From Vibrio barjaei (GTDB taxonomy: Bacteria; Pseudomonadota; Gammaproteobacteria; Enterobacterales; Vibrionaceae): DNA of 64,000 nucleotides. Below, in pieces: positions 1 through 7,149 of the stretch (its first letter is position 1; every line of letters begins with the position of its first letter). The position numbers were made by a program, and so were the translations under genes. The notes below the pieces were generated by a model, which worked only from the letters and a program-made list of their open reading frames with translations, made no database searches and was not told the DNA's origin. Where the stretch lies: positions 17,419 to 81,418 of the forward strand of contig NZ_LQXO02000016.1 in NCBI RefSeq assembly GCF_001639065.2, in the 5' to 3' direction.

Positions 1-767
1 TGGCTATTCTTCGTGAGCAAGGTGTTAACTCTCACGTTGAGATGGCCGCAGCGTTTGACCGTGCTGGCTTTGAAGCGACGGACATTCACATGAGTGACAT
101 CCTGACAGGACAAGCTGTACTAGAAGAGTTCCAAGGTCTTGTGGCTTGTGGTGGCTTCTCTTATGGTGACGTTCTAGGTGCGGGTGAAGGTTGGGCGAAG
201 TCTATCTTGTTCAACGACCAAGCGCGTGACCAGTTCCAGAACTTCTTCCACCGCGAAGACACCTTCTCATTAGGTGTGTGTAACGGTTGTCAGATGCTAT
301 CGAACCTAAAAGAGCTGATCCCAGGTGCAGACCTATGGCCACGCTTCGTTCGTAATGAATCTGAGCGTTTTGAAGCTCGCTTTAGCCTAGTAGAAGTTCA
401 GAAGTCTGACTCTATCTTCTTCGATGGCATGGAAGGTTCTCGTATGCCAATCGCAGTTTCTCATGGTGAAGGCCGCGTAGAGGTTCGCGACACTGACCAC
501 CTAAACGCGATAGAAGCATCAGGTACGGTAGCAGTGCGTTACGTTGATAACCACGGTAACCCAACGCAGCAGTATCCAAACAACCCTAACGGTTCACCAA
601 ACGCAATCACAGGTCTAACGACTCGTGACGGTCGTGTGACGATTATGATGCCACACCCAGAGCGTGTATTCCGTACGGTTGCTAACTCTTGGGCTCCAGA
701 GTCTTGGGGTGAAGACAGTGCTTGGATGCGCATGTTCCGCAACGCTCGCGTGAACGTAGGCAAGTAA
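1..767 (+). CDS. purL: Phosphoribosylformylglycinamidine synthase, C-terminal part (partial)
   Basis: This is the 3' end of purL; the reading frame is open from the left edge (frame of base 3), so the start lies outside. PurL converts FGAR, ATP and glutamine to FGAM in de novo purine synthesis. The visible ~254 residues are the class I glutamine amidotransferase domain. The nucleophilic cysteine sits in GVCNGCQ (codon about 288-290) and the His/Glu of the triad in PHPERVF (about 651-668). The full protein is normally near 1,300 residues, so only about one fifth is here. A strong terminator follows directly. Identity is secure; nothing looks broken. Confidence 0.97.
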   Translation, partial: AILREQGVNSHVEMAAAFDRAGFEATDIHMSDILTGQAVLEEFQGLVACGGFSYGDVLGAGEGWAKSILFNDQARDQFQNFFHREDTFSLGVCNGCQMLSNLKELIPGADLWPRFVRNESERFEARFSLVEVQKSDSIFFDGMEGSRMPIAVSHGEGRVEVRDTDHLNAIEASGTVAVRYVDNHGNPTQQYPNNPNGSPNAITGLTTRDGRVTIMMPHPERVFRTVANSWAPESWGEDSAWMRMFRNARVNVGK

Positions 768-814
768 TCGAACTGAGGCGATTGCCTCAAGCGTTACAGC
801 CAAATATAGAATGA

Positions 815-846
815 AGTCCTCAGTGGAAACACTGGGGACTTTTTCT
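815..846 (+). terminator. Rho-independent terminator of purL
   Basis: An 11-bp stem (815-825 with 830-840, one G-T pair) closed by a GAAA tetraloop is followed by TTTTCTT. It lies about 48 bp after the purL stop and should end that transcript. Confidence 0.9.
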
Positions 847-892
847 TATAAAAACTCTGAGCGTCAGCGCTCGATTTGTGTTCTAATACCGC

Positions 893-938
893 GCTGGCTT
901 AGGGATGGCCAGCATTACATTGCTGGAATATCCCTTAA
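893..938 (+). promoter_or_regulatory. Structured leader with alternative hairpins upstream of the DUF3622 gene
   Basis: CCAGC at 909-913 can pair either with the upstream GCTGG (GCTGGC 893-898 with GCCAGC 908-913) or with the downstream GCTGG at 922-926. In the second form it is reinforced by an outer stem of TTAGGGAT (899-906) with ATCCCTTAA (930-938). The two folds exclude each other. The element ends 23 bp before the next start codon and has no U-run, so it is not a simple terminator. Its function is unknown. Confidence 0.5.
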
Positions 939-961
939 CAAAGTCTTTAGGAACTACATAA

Positions 962-1216
962 ATGTCTGAAAATAAAAAATTTACTGTCCGTCTAACGGAA
1001 AAGCGTAATGGTTGGTCTGCAGAGATCATTCGTCAAGTAACGTCTCGTCGCACTGTTGTTTCAAAGCGTGAGATGGGTTTTGAGAGTCAAGAGCTGGCTC
1101 AAGCTTGGGCGGATAAAGAGTTAGCTGGTTTCATTGAAAACCAAGCAAAGCGTAATGAGCGTAAAGCGGAAGCACGCGCTGCTAAAGCTGCTGCGGCTGT
1201 TGCAAGCGAAGAATAA
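962..1216 (+). CDS. DUF3622 family small protein
   Basis: This 84-residue protein is of unknown function; I recognise it as the DUF3622 family seen in Vibrio beside purL. Residues 6-55 look like a compact alpha/beta domain (FTVRLTEKRNGWSAEIIRQV, then a charged helix with ELAQAWADKEL). Residues 56-84 are a very basic, alanine-rich helix (repeated KRNERKAEARAAK) that could bind nucleic acid or form a coiled coil. There is no signal peptide, so it is probably cytoplasmic. TTTAGGAAC upstream supplies the ribosome site for ATG 962. The gene is flanked by the purL terminator and a second hairpin, so it is probably monocistronic. Family assignment is from memory. Confidence 0.8.
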   Translation: MSENKKFTVRLTEKRNGWSAEIIRQVTSRRTVVSKREMGFESQELAQAWADKELAGFIENQAKRNERKAEARAAKAAAAVASEE

Positions 1217-1224
1217 GAATTTAT

Positions 1225-1256
1225 GTACCTAAGGTCGGTTTTAGGCCTTAGGTACC
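1225..1256. terminator. Hairpin between convergent genes
   Basis: GTACCTAAGG (1225-1234) pairs perfectly with CCTTAGGTAC (1246-1255) around an 11-base loop. It lies between the convergent DUF3622 and YebE-like genes. The following tract is only weakly T-rich, so it may be a bidirectional but leaky terminator. Confidence 0.55.
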
Positions 1257-1264
1257 TTGTTACT

Positions 1265-1951
1265 TTATTGAGCGATTTGCGTATTCAGCTGCGCCACTAA
1301 CCCCTCTTCTAGACTTAACTGGTTCGCCAGTTCTTTCAAATACGCTTTTTCCATAAAGTTTTGTTCATCCGCGACTAATAGGCTCGCCAAATAGATTTCA
1401 GTACCATGTTCGGGAGAGACGGCTAGCTTAGCAATTTCGCTAGGATCGAGAGGTTTTGCTATCTCAGTTTGAACAAGTTGATGTACCGATGGGTCTGCGT
1501 CTAACCCTGCCAGAGCTTGCTCTATTTTCGCCATTTCTTGCTCATCAATATGACCATCTGCTTTAGCGGCGGCTATCATGGCTTTGAGTACCGATTCATC
1601 GTGCTGGTTAGTCTGAGTAAAATCGGCCGGTGTTGATGAATGTGTAACTGTGGCAACATCAGAGTTGCCTCCGTTGGTATTGCTGTAGTCGTTGTACAGT
1701 TTATAGGCTAGAGCACCAAGCGCTGCAGCACCGCCAACACCTAAGGCTTTTTTACCCATTTTCTTCGTTTTCTTAGAGCCCATCAGCATACCAAGAATAC
1801 CGCCGCCAACGGCCCCTGCACCTAACGCTCCCAAAGTTTTTTTGTCACCAAGTGCGTTACTTAAACTGGATGAAGATTGGCTTGCTTTTTGAGTGGTCTG
1901 TTTTGCTATATCTGAGCTGAGAGCTTGATTAAGAAGTGCTTTCAAGTCCAT
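1265..1951 (-). CDS. YebE-like inner-membrane protein (DUF533, TerB-like)
   Basis: This 228-residue protein belongs to the DUF533/YebE family, whose biochemical role is not established. The N-terminal 30 residues are polar. Residues ~45-90 are glycine/alanine-rich and hydrophobic (LGAGAVGGGILGMLMG and GVGGAAALGALAYKLY), probably membrane-associated hairpins. From ~125 onward is a TerB-like acidic helical domain (AAAKADGHIDEQEM). A longer frame starts at 1984, but ATG 1951 is preceded by AGGAG at the right spacing and begins MDLKALLNQ as expected, so I chose it. In Enterobacteria such proteins are linked to envelope stress; whether that holds here is unknown. Confidence 0.8.
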   Translation of the reverse strand: MDLKALLNQALSSDIAKQTTQKASQSSSSLSNALGDKKTLGALGAGAVGGGILGMLMGSKKTKKMGKKALGVGGAAALGALAYKLYNDYSNTNGGNSDVATVTHSSTPADFTQTNQHDESVLKAMIAAAKADGHIDEQEMAKIEQALAGLDADPSVHQLVQTEIAKPLDPSEIAKLAVSPEHGTEIYLASLLVADEQNFMEKAYLKELANQLSLEEGLVAQLNTQIAQ

Positions 1952-2019
1952 CTTGTTCTCCTGGTTCTTACCGATATAGGTCATAGTAAAAGAGGGAAGA
2001 TGAACAGAATATGAAGGTG

Positions 2020-2046
2020 ATAAAAAAGGCCGCGTAAGCGGCCTTA
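2020..2046 (-). terminator. Rho-independent terminator of proS
   Basis: On the minus strand AAGGCCGC pairs with GCGGCCTT around a 4-base loop (2026-2033 with 2038-2045), followed by a run of T (complement of 2022-2027). It lies 53 bp beyond the proS stop. Confidence 0.9.
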
Positions 2047-2098
2047 AAGATAAAATTTAGCTCGTCTGGTGCAGAGGACCAGTCGCGATAACGCAGTA

Positions 2099-3814
2099 TT
2101 ACGCTAGCTGCGAGGTAACGTGCGCTACGATCTGTTCCATGGCAACTGGAGTCTTATCACCAGTGCGACGGTTCTTATACTCGAAGTTACCTTCGTCCAT
2201 GCTACGGTCGCCAATAACGATCGTATGAGGAATACCGATAAGTTCGATGTCAGAGAACATTACGCCTGGACGTTCTTTTCGGTCATCGAACAGAACTTCG
2301 ATACCAGCAGCAGTTAGTTCAGCGTATAGCTTCTCTGCTGCTTCTTTAACGCGCTCAGATTTGTGCATGTTCATCGGAACTATGGCTACTTGGAATGGAG
2401 CAATCGCATCTGGCCAAATAATGCCGTATTTGTCGTTGTTTTGCTCAATTGCAGAAGCAACTACACGAGAAACACCGATACCGTAGCAACCCATCTCTAG
2501 AATGGTATTTTTACCATCTGGACCAAGTACACCACAGTTCATTTTCTCTGAGTAGTTTTTGCCAAGCTGGAAGATGTGACCAACTTCGATACCACGCTTA
2601 AGCTGAATAGTACCTTGACCACATGGGCTAGGGTCACCTTCAACAACATTACGTAGATCTTCAACTTTACCTAACTCTACATCGCGGCCCCAGTTGATGC
2701 CAAAGTAGTGTTTGTCATCAATGTTTGCGCCCGCTCCAAAGTCACTCATTACTGCAACAGAGCGGTCAACGATAAATGGCAGTTCAAGGCCAACTGGACC
2801 AAGAGAGCCAGGACCAGCGCCGATAGCAGCACGAATCTCTTCTTCTGTCGCCATTTCTAGCGGTGAAGCGATTTCAGCCAGTTTCTCTGCTTTGATCTCG
2901 TTAAGCTCGTGGTCACCACGAATGATAAGACCAACCAGTGGTGCATCGATTTCTTCAGACGCTTTCACAAACAGTGTTTTTACCGTTTTCTCGATTGGTA
3001 GATCGAACTGTTCTACAAGTTCTGCAATGGTTTTAGCATTTGGCGTATCAACCTGCGTCATCTCTTGAGTTGGAACTGCAAGATCCACGGCAGGGGCTAA
3101 CGCTTCCGCTTTTTCGATATTAGCGGCATAGTCAGATTCAGAAGAGAAGGCAATTAAGTCTTCACCGCTTTCTGCCAATACATGGAATTCATGTGAACCG
3201 TTACCACCGATGGCGCCAGTATCTGCTAGTACTGGACGGTAATCTAGACCCATGCGATCGAAGGCTTTACAGTATGCCTCGTGCATCGCTTGGTAAGATT
3301 TTTCTAGACCTTCTTTGTCGATATCGAAGCTGTACGCATCCATCATCGAGAATTCACGCGCACGCATAACACCAAAACGAGGGCGACGCTCATCACGGAA
3401 CTTAGTTTGAATCTGATATAGGTTCAGTGGAAGTTGCTTATAAGAACTTACTTCGTTGCGAACAAGGCTAGTGATAACTTCTTCAGCCGTTGGGCTAAGA
3501 ACAAACGGACGCGTGTGGCGATCAGTGAAGCGAAGTAGTTCCGCACCCATCTTTTCAGATCGGCCTGTTTCTTCCCATAGTTCAAACGGCTGCACTACGG
3601 GCATCAAAGTCTCAACTGCACCTGCATTATCGATCTCTTGGCGAACGATGTTTTCGACTTTACGCAGAACACGTAGACCCGTAGGTAGCCAGGTGTATAA
3701 ACCTGAAGCTAGTTTACGAATCATACCTGCACGCAGCATGAGCTGGTGACTTACAACTTCTGCGTCGTTTGGTGTCTCCTTCAGAGTAGAAAGAAGATAG
3801 TTACTGGTACGCAT
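2099..3814 (-). CDS. proS: Prolyl-tRNA synthetase
   Basis: This cytoplasmic class II synthetase charges tRNA-Pro. The length of 571 residues is typical of the bacterial type. The N-terminal catalytic core includes motif 2 ([10 protein letters not shown], ~140-150) and the preceding [10 protein letters not shown]. An inserted YbaK-like editing domain occupies roughly 225-390 and would remove misacylated Ala-tRNA-Pro. The core resumes with motif 3 (GIGVSRVVA), and a HGTP anticodon-binding domain ends the protein ([16 protein letters not shown]). It starts at ATG 3814. trmO lies upstream on the same strand, an arrangement also seen in E. coli, with a hairpin in the 90-bp gap. Confidence 0.98.
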   Translation of the reverse strand: MRTSNYLLSTLKETPNDAEVVSHQLMLRAGMIRKLASGLYTWLPTGLRVLRKVENIVRQEIDNAGAVETLMPVVQPFELWEETGRSEKMGAELLRFTDRHTRPFVLSPTAEEVITSLVRNEVSSYKQLPLNLYQIQTKFRDERRPRFGVMRAREFSMMDAYSFDIDKEGLEKSYQAMHEAYCKAFDRMGLDYRPVLADTGAIGGNGSHEFHVLAESGEDLIAFSSESDYAANIEKAEALAPAVDLAVPTQEMTQVDTPNAKTIAELVEQFDLPIEKTVKTLFVKASEEIDAPLVGLIIRGDHELNEIKAEKLAEIASPLEMATEEEIRAAIGAGPGSLGPVGLELPFIVDRSVAVMSDFGAGANIDDKHYFGINWGRDVELGKVEDLRNVVEGDPSPCGQGTIQLKRGIEVGHIFQLGKNYSEKMNCGVLGPDGKNTILEMGCYGIGVSRVVASAIEQNNDKYGIIWPDAIAPFQVAIVPMNMHKSERVKEAAEKLYAELTAAGIEVLFDDRKERPGVMFSDIELIGIPHTIVIGDRSMDEGNFEYKNRRTGDKTPVAMEQIVAHVTSQLA

Positions 3815-3845
3815 TTATGGGTATCCGTTCATTATGTTAATAGAG

Positions 3846-3868
3846 GATTTGGGCTGAAGACCCAAATC
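3846..3868 (-). promoter_or_regulatory. Hairpin between trmO and proS
   Basis: GATTTGGG (3846-3853) pairs perfectly with CCCAAATC (3861-3868) around 7 bases. It sits between the trmO stop and the proS start on the minus strand and lacks a following U-run. It could be a weak terminator for trmO or a leader stem for proS. Confidence 0.45.
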
Positions 3869-3904
3869 AAGTTAAGCCGCTTATGATATCAGCCAATTTG
3901 CTTT

Positions 3905-4603
3905 CTACAAAGAGTCAATGGAGGTTACCAAGGCTTGTTGCGCGATTATTTTGAATTTTACGTTCCAATCGAAGAGCCTCACTCCGTATTCCTTATTATC
4001 AACCTTACTCTTTTTATAAGCGGGTCGGGGGTCTTGAGCGAGTACCTCTTTGATGACTTGCGTTTTATACGCAACCTCTTTGTCCTTAGCAAGTACCTCT
4101 AATGCGATGTCTGAAAACGCGATTTCTATCGATTCGGGTTCCGATTCCGCATAGCCACCGATGGCATCAGGGATTGAGTCTGAATAAGGGATATAAGGCT
4201 TGATATCGACTATTGGGGTGCCATCGACAAGATCAACACTGCCCACATCAATAAGGACTTGGGAACCTTGCCTGCGAATACCTTTTAATTCAACTGAAGA
4301 CATCCCAATACCATTGGGACGAAATGTCGCGCGGCTGGCTAATACTCCGACTCGTTCATTACCTCCTAATCGAGGTGGTCTCACTGTAGGTTTCCAGCCT
4401 GCGGAAAGGTTTTGGTCAAAGAGAAACAGCAACCAAAGGTGAGAAAACTGTTCAAGGCCACGAACGGCTTCTAGACAATTGATGTCACCTTGCAAGGCAA
4501 TTGTTGCGGTGGCGCTCGAGACTAATCGAGGTTGTCTCGGTACAGCAAACTTCTCTTTGTAAGGAGAATGAATGATGCCAATTGGCTCCAATGAGTAAGT
4601 CAC
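3905..4603 (-). CDS. trmO: tRNA (adenine(37)-N6)-methyltransferase TrmO
   Basis: TrmO (formerly YaeB/TsaA) methylates N6 of t6A37 in tRNA-Thr, using SAM bound in a beta-barrel of the UPF0066 type. The 232 residues begin with the family hallmark GIIHSPYKEKFAVPRQP, followed by LEQFSHLWLLFLF and RATFRPNGIG, the SAM-binding signature; the C-terminal part contains DPRPAYKK. The start codon is GTG at 4603, with AGGA about 10 bases upstream. The neighbour is proS, as in E. coli. Upstream is a 348-bp intergenic region shared with the divergent AbgT-type gene. The assignment is firm at family level. Confidence 0.93.
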   Translation of the reverse strand: MTYSLEPIGIIHSPYKEKFAVPRQPRLVSSATATIALQGDINCLEAVRGLEQFSHLWLLFLFDQNLSAGWKPTVRPPRLGGNERVGVLASRATFRPNGIGMSSVELKGIRRQGSQVLIDVGSVDLVDGTPIVDIKPYIPYSDSIPDAIGGYAESEPESIEIAFSDIALEVLAKDKEVAYKTQVIKEVLAQDPRPAYKKSKVDNKEYGVRLFDWNVKFKIIAQQALVTSIDSL

Positions 4604-4800
4604 GAATTGAGTCCTAGTTCACATAAATCACAATCCATCATTTCAGAAGCGGAGTGTGTTTTCAATGATGATTTAGTTGAGCTTTTTTTAGCCCTAATCG
4701 GTTGTCGATATTACTAAAAGGTAAATATGTCACGAGATTGTTATTTTTTGTTTTATATTTTTGTCATTATAAGTTGTTGTGTTTTTGCTAAATGACTGGA

Positions 4801-4822
4801 TGTAAATTGCGCAATATTTACA
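4801..4822. promoter_or_regulatory. 22-bp inverted repeat upstream of abgT-like gene
   Basis: TGTAAAT and ATTTACA flank an 8-base centre, forming an operator-like palindrome 130 bp before the transporter start. The spacing does not match the TyrR box (TGTAAA-N6-TTTACA), so the cognate regulator is unknown. The rest of the 348-bp gap 4604-4951 is AT-rich and holds the leader hairpin at 4881-4918. Confidence 0.4.
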
Positions 4823-4880
4823 ATTAGCAACATTTTCGGCTTTTAATGTTGAGCTCCCTCACGTACCCTGCGGCTGCTTT

Positions 4881-4918
4881 TTTACAAAGTTGTCAGGAAT
4901 CGACCATGGCTTTGTAAA
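4881..4918 (+). promoter_or_regulatory. Leader hairpin with a three-codon ORF
   Basis: TTTACAAAG (4881-4889) pairs perfectly with CTTTGTAAA (4910-4918). Within the structure, AGGA followed by ATG GCT TTG TAA (4906-4917) makes a minimal three-codon ORF whose stop lies in the 3' arm. It lies 34 bp before the transporter start. Function is unknown. Confidence 0.35.
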
Positions 4919-4951
4919 GAATGCTAGGACAAATAAAAAAGGAGGGGACAG

Positions 4952-6538
4952 ATGAGTTCATCTGCCACAATGAAACACAACAAGCCAAAAAAGCCTCTAT
5001 TTACCCGTTTTCTTGACGCGGTAGAGTACTTGGGGAATCTATTACCCCACCCGATCACACTGTTTGCTATTTTCTGTGTTGCTATCTTAGTTATGTCAGG
5101 CATTGCCGGCTACTTTGACGTAGCGGTAGCCGATCCGCGCCCAGAAGGCGCTGCTGGTCGTGCAGCAGACGGCATGATTAAAGTCGTGAGCTTATTGAAC
5201 GCAGAAGGCTTACAGCTAATCGTGACAAACTTAGTGAAAAACTTCACAGGTTTTGCGCCATTAGGAACGGTTCTTGTCGCTATGCTGGGTGTAGCAATTG
5301 CTGAACACTCTGGCATGCTATCTGCCGCAATGCGTGGTCTTGTTATGGGTGCGTCTCAGCGCATGGTAACAGTAACCGTCGTATTTGCAGGTATTATCTC
5401 TAACACAGCTTCAGAGCTTGGTTACGTCGTACTTATTCCATTGGCAGCGATGCTGTTCCACTCTTTAGGACGTCACCCTCTAGCAGGTCTTGCAGCAGCG
5501 TTTGCTGGTGTATCTGGTGGTTATTCAGCAAACCTATTAATTGGTACTGTGGATCCACTACTATCAGGTATTACTGAAACTGCCGCACAAATGATTGATC
5601 CAAACTATACCGTTGGCCCAGAGGTTAACTGGTACTTTATGTTTGTGTCGACCTTCTTCATAGCGATTACAGGTGCCTTTGTTACCGAAAAAATCGTTGA
5701 GCCTAAACTGGGTAAATACAATGAAGAAGAGGCAGCAGAAGATCTTTCTAATGACAGTATGGGTTCACTGACTGCGGTAGAAAAGAAAGGCCTGAAAATG
5801 GCAGGTATTGCAGTACTGGTTGTAAGTGCGATCATTGCATCAACTGTTGTTCCTGAAAATGGCGTGCTTCGTACTGCTGATGGTCAGATTGCTGGCTCTC
5901 CTTTCTTGAAGAGCATCGTAGCATTCATCTTTGTCTTCTTCGCGATTCCGGGCTTTGTTTACGGTAAAGTGACGGGTTCTATGAAGAATGACCGTGACGT
6001 GATCGATGCGATGTCGAAGTCTATGTCTTCGATGGGGATGTACATTGTGTTGGTATTCTTTGCTGCACAATTTGTTGCTTTCTTTAAGTGGACGAACTTT
6101 GGTCAGGTATTTGCTGTAGCGGGTGCTGACTTCCTACAGACTATCGGTCTAACAGGCCCTGCTCTGTTTTTCGCATTTATCCTAATGTGTGGCTTTATCA
6201 ACCTAATGATTGGTTCAGCGTCTGCACAGTGGGCTGTAACAGCACCTATCTTTGTTCCAATGCTTATGTTGGTTGGTTACGCTCCTGAAACCATTCAGGC
6301 GGCATACCGTATTGGTGATTCAACCACTAACATCATCACACCAATGATGAGCTACTTTGGACTGATTCTGGCAGTGGCAACACGCTATATGAAGAATCTC
6401 GGTATTGGTACGCTAATCGCAACTATGTTGCCGTACTCTATCTGTTTCTTGGTAGGTTGGAGTTTACTGTTCTACATCTGGGTATTCTTACTAGGTCTAC
6501 CAGTAGGTCCAGGCGCTGCAACGTTCTATACGCCTTAA
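4952..6538 (+). CDS. abgT: AbgT family transporter
   Basis: This inner-membrane transporter of the AbgT/MtrF family has 528 residues. Family members carry p-aminobenzoyl-glutamate, or export sulfonamides as in MtrF; the substrate here is not known. A cytoplasmic N-terminus of ~35 residues precedes about a dozen hydrophobic segments. The hallmark region SNTASELGYVVLIPLAAMLF and a later GSASAQWAVTAPIFVPML hairpin match the family. There is a very strong ribosome site (AGGAGGGG) 7-8 bases before ATG. No abgA/abgB peptidase genes are adjacent, so it stands alone, closed by a terminator. The symbol is given by family; orthology to E. coli abgT is not proved. Confidence 0.85.
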   Translation: MSSSATMKHNKPKKPLFTRFLDAVEYLGNLLPHPITLFAIFCVAILVMSGIAGYFDVAVADPRPEGAAGRAADGMIKVVSLLNAEGLQLIVTNLVKNFTGFAPLGTVLVAMLGVAIAEHSGMLSAAMRGLVMGASQRMVTVTVVFAGIISNTASELGYVVLIPLAAMLFHSLGRHPLAGLAAAFAGVSGGYSANLLIGTVDPLLSGITETAAQMIDPNYTVGPEVNWYFMFVSTFFIAITGAFVTEKIVEPKLGKYNEEEAAEDLSNDSMGSLTAVEKKGLKMAGIAVLVVSAIIASTVVPENGVLRTADGQIAGSPFLKSIVAFIFVFFAIPGFVYGKVTGSMKNDRDVIDAMSKSMSSMGMYIVLVFFAAQFVAFFKWTNFGQVFAVAGADFLQTIGLTGPALFFAFILMCGFINLMIGSASAQWAVTAPIFVPMLMLVGYAPETIQAAYRIGDSTTNIITPMMSYFGLILAVATRYMKNLGIGTLIATMLPYSICFLVGWSLLFYIWVFLLGLPVGPGAATFYTP

Positions 6539-6551
6539 TAGATAAGCCTAT

Positions 6552-6582
6552 AAAAAATGCTCCCAATGGGAGCATTTTTTTT
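6552..6582 (+). terminator. Terminator between abgT and yaeH
   Basis: ATGCTCCC (6557-6564) and GGGAGCAT (6568-6575) with flanking A and T runs on both sides make a bidirectional terminator between convergent genes. It ends just before the yaeH stop codon at 6585. Confidence 0.92.
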
Positions 6583-6584
6583 GA

Positions 6585-6968
6585 TTATTTTAACTTTTCT
6601 AAATCCGCTTCAATCTCAGCAATTTTGCTAGAAACGACTTTTTCTAAGTGGCGAAGATCGGTGAGGATTTTCTGCTTAACATCGACTTCTGCGACTTCTA
6701 CAGGTTTGGTGAGTTTATTCAATTCATCAATAACAAGCGTGAGGTTACGGTTAATTTCGGTGACTTCTTTGTAATTGCCACTGCTGCTGTTAACTCGAAC
6801 ATTCTTTACTTGTCTTGGATACTTAAACTTAACGCTTTTGGCGAAGAGCTCGCCCTTTTGCTTATGAAAGTATATCTTCAACACATCCTTGTGCGCTTCT
6901 TGTCGTAGTGAGTAACGCTCAATTTGTTTAGGATCGTGAATGCCTAAACCTGTGAGGTTTGGATACAT
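6585..6968 (-). CDS. yaeH: UPF0325 family protein YaeH
   Basis: This 127-residue soluble protein is closely similar to E. coli YaeH (UPF0325/DUF3461), whose function is not defined. It starts [10 protein letters not shown] and carries the conserved block [19 protein letters not shown] (about 18-36) and [12 protein letters not shown]. The C-terminus is a long helix ending [15 protein letters not shown], likely a coiled coil. AAGAGGT precedes the ATG. In E. coli yaeH follows dapD and glnD; here dapD is absent from this locus and glnD is 181 bp upstream. No signal peptide is visible. Confidence 0.9.
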   Translation of the reverse strand: MYPNLTGLGIHDPKQIERYSLRQEAHKDVLKIYFHKQKGELFAKSVKFKYPRQVKNVRVNSSSGNYKEVTEINRNLTLVIDELNKLTKPVEVAEVDVKQKILTDLRHLEKVVSSKIAEIEADLEKLK

Positions 6969-7103
6969 AAGTTACCTCTTATTGCAGTGTGTTTTCTCTA
7001 CAACTGTAGCAGGCAATTAATGTGGTAGATAGCTGATAATTAGACAAATAAGAGAGAAATGTGGACGAGATCGCTTAAATGATGCGCAATTTTAATTTAG
7101 ACA

Positions 7104-7127
7104 ACTGGCCACGACGGTGTGGCCAGT
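7104..7127 (-). terminator. Hairpin after glnD
   Basis: ACTGGCCAC (7104-7112) and GTGGCCAGT (7119-7127) form a 9-bp perfect stem, 23 bp after the glnD stop. The minus-strand tract after it is only moderately T-rich, so it may terminate weakly. Confidence 0.55.
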
Positions 7128-7149
7128 CATTATTACTGATAACTATTTT

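Noticed and set aside
539..803. Minus-strand frames over the end of purL
   Set aside because: They are antisense to a well-conserved coding region, have no ribosome site, and run into the purL terminator area.
4801..4822. TyrR box upstream of the AbgT-type gene
   Set aside because: The TyrR box needs TGTAAA and TTTACA six bases apart; here they are ten apart.
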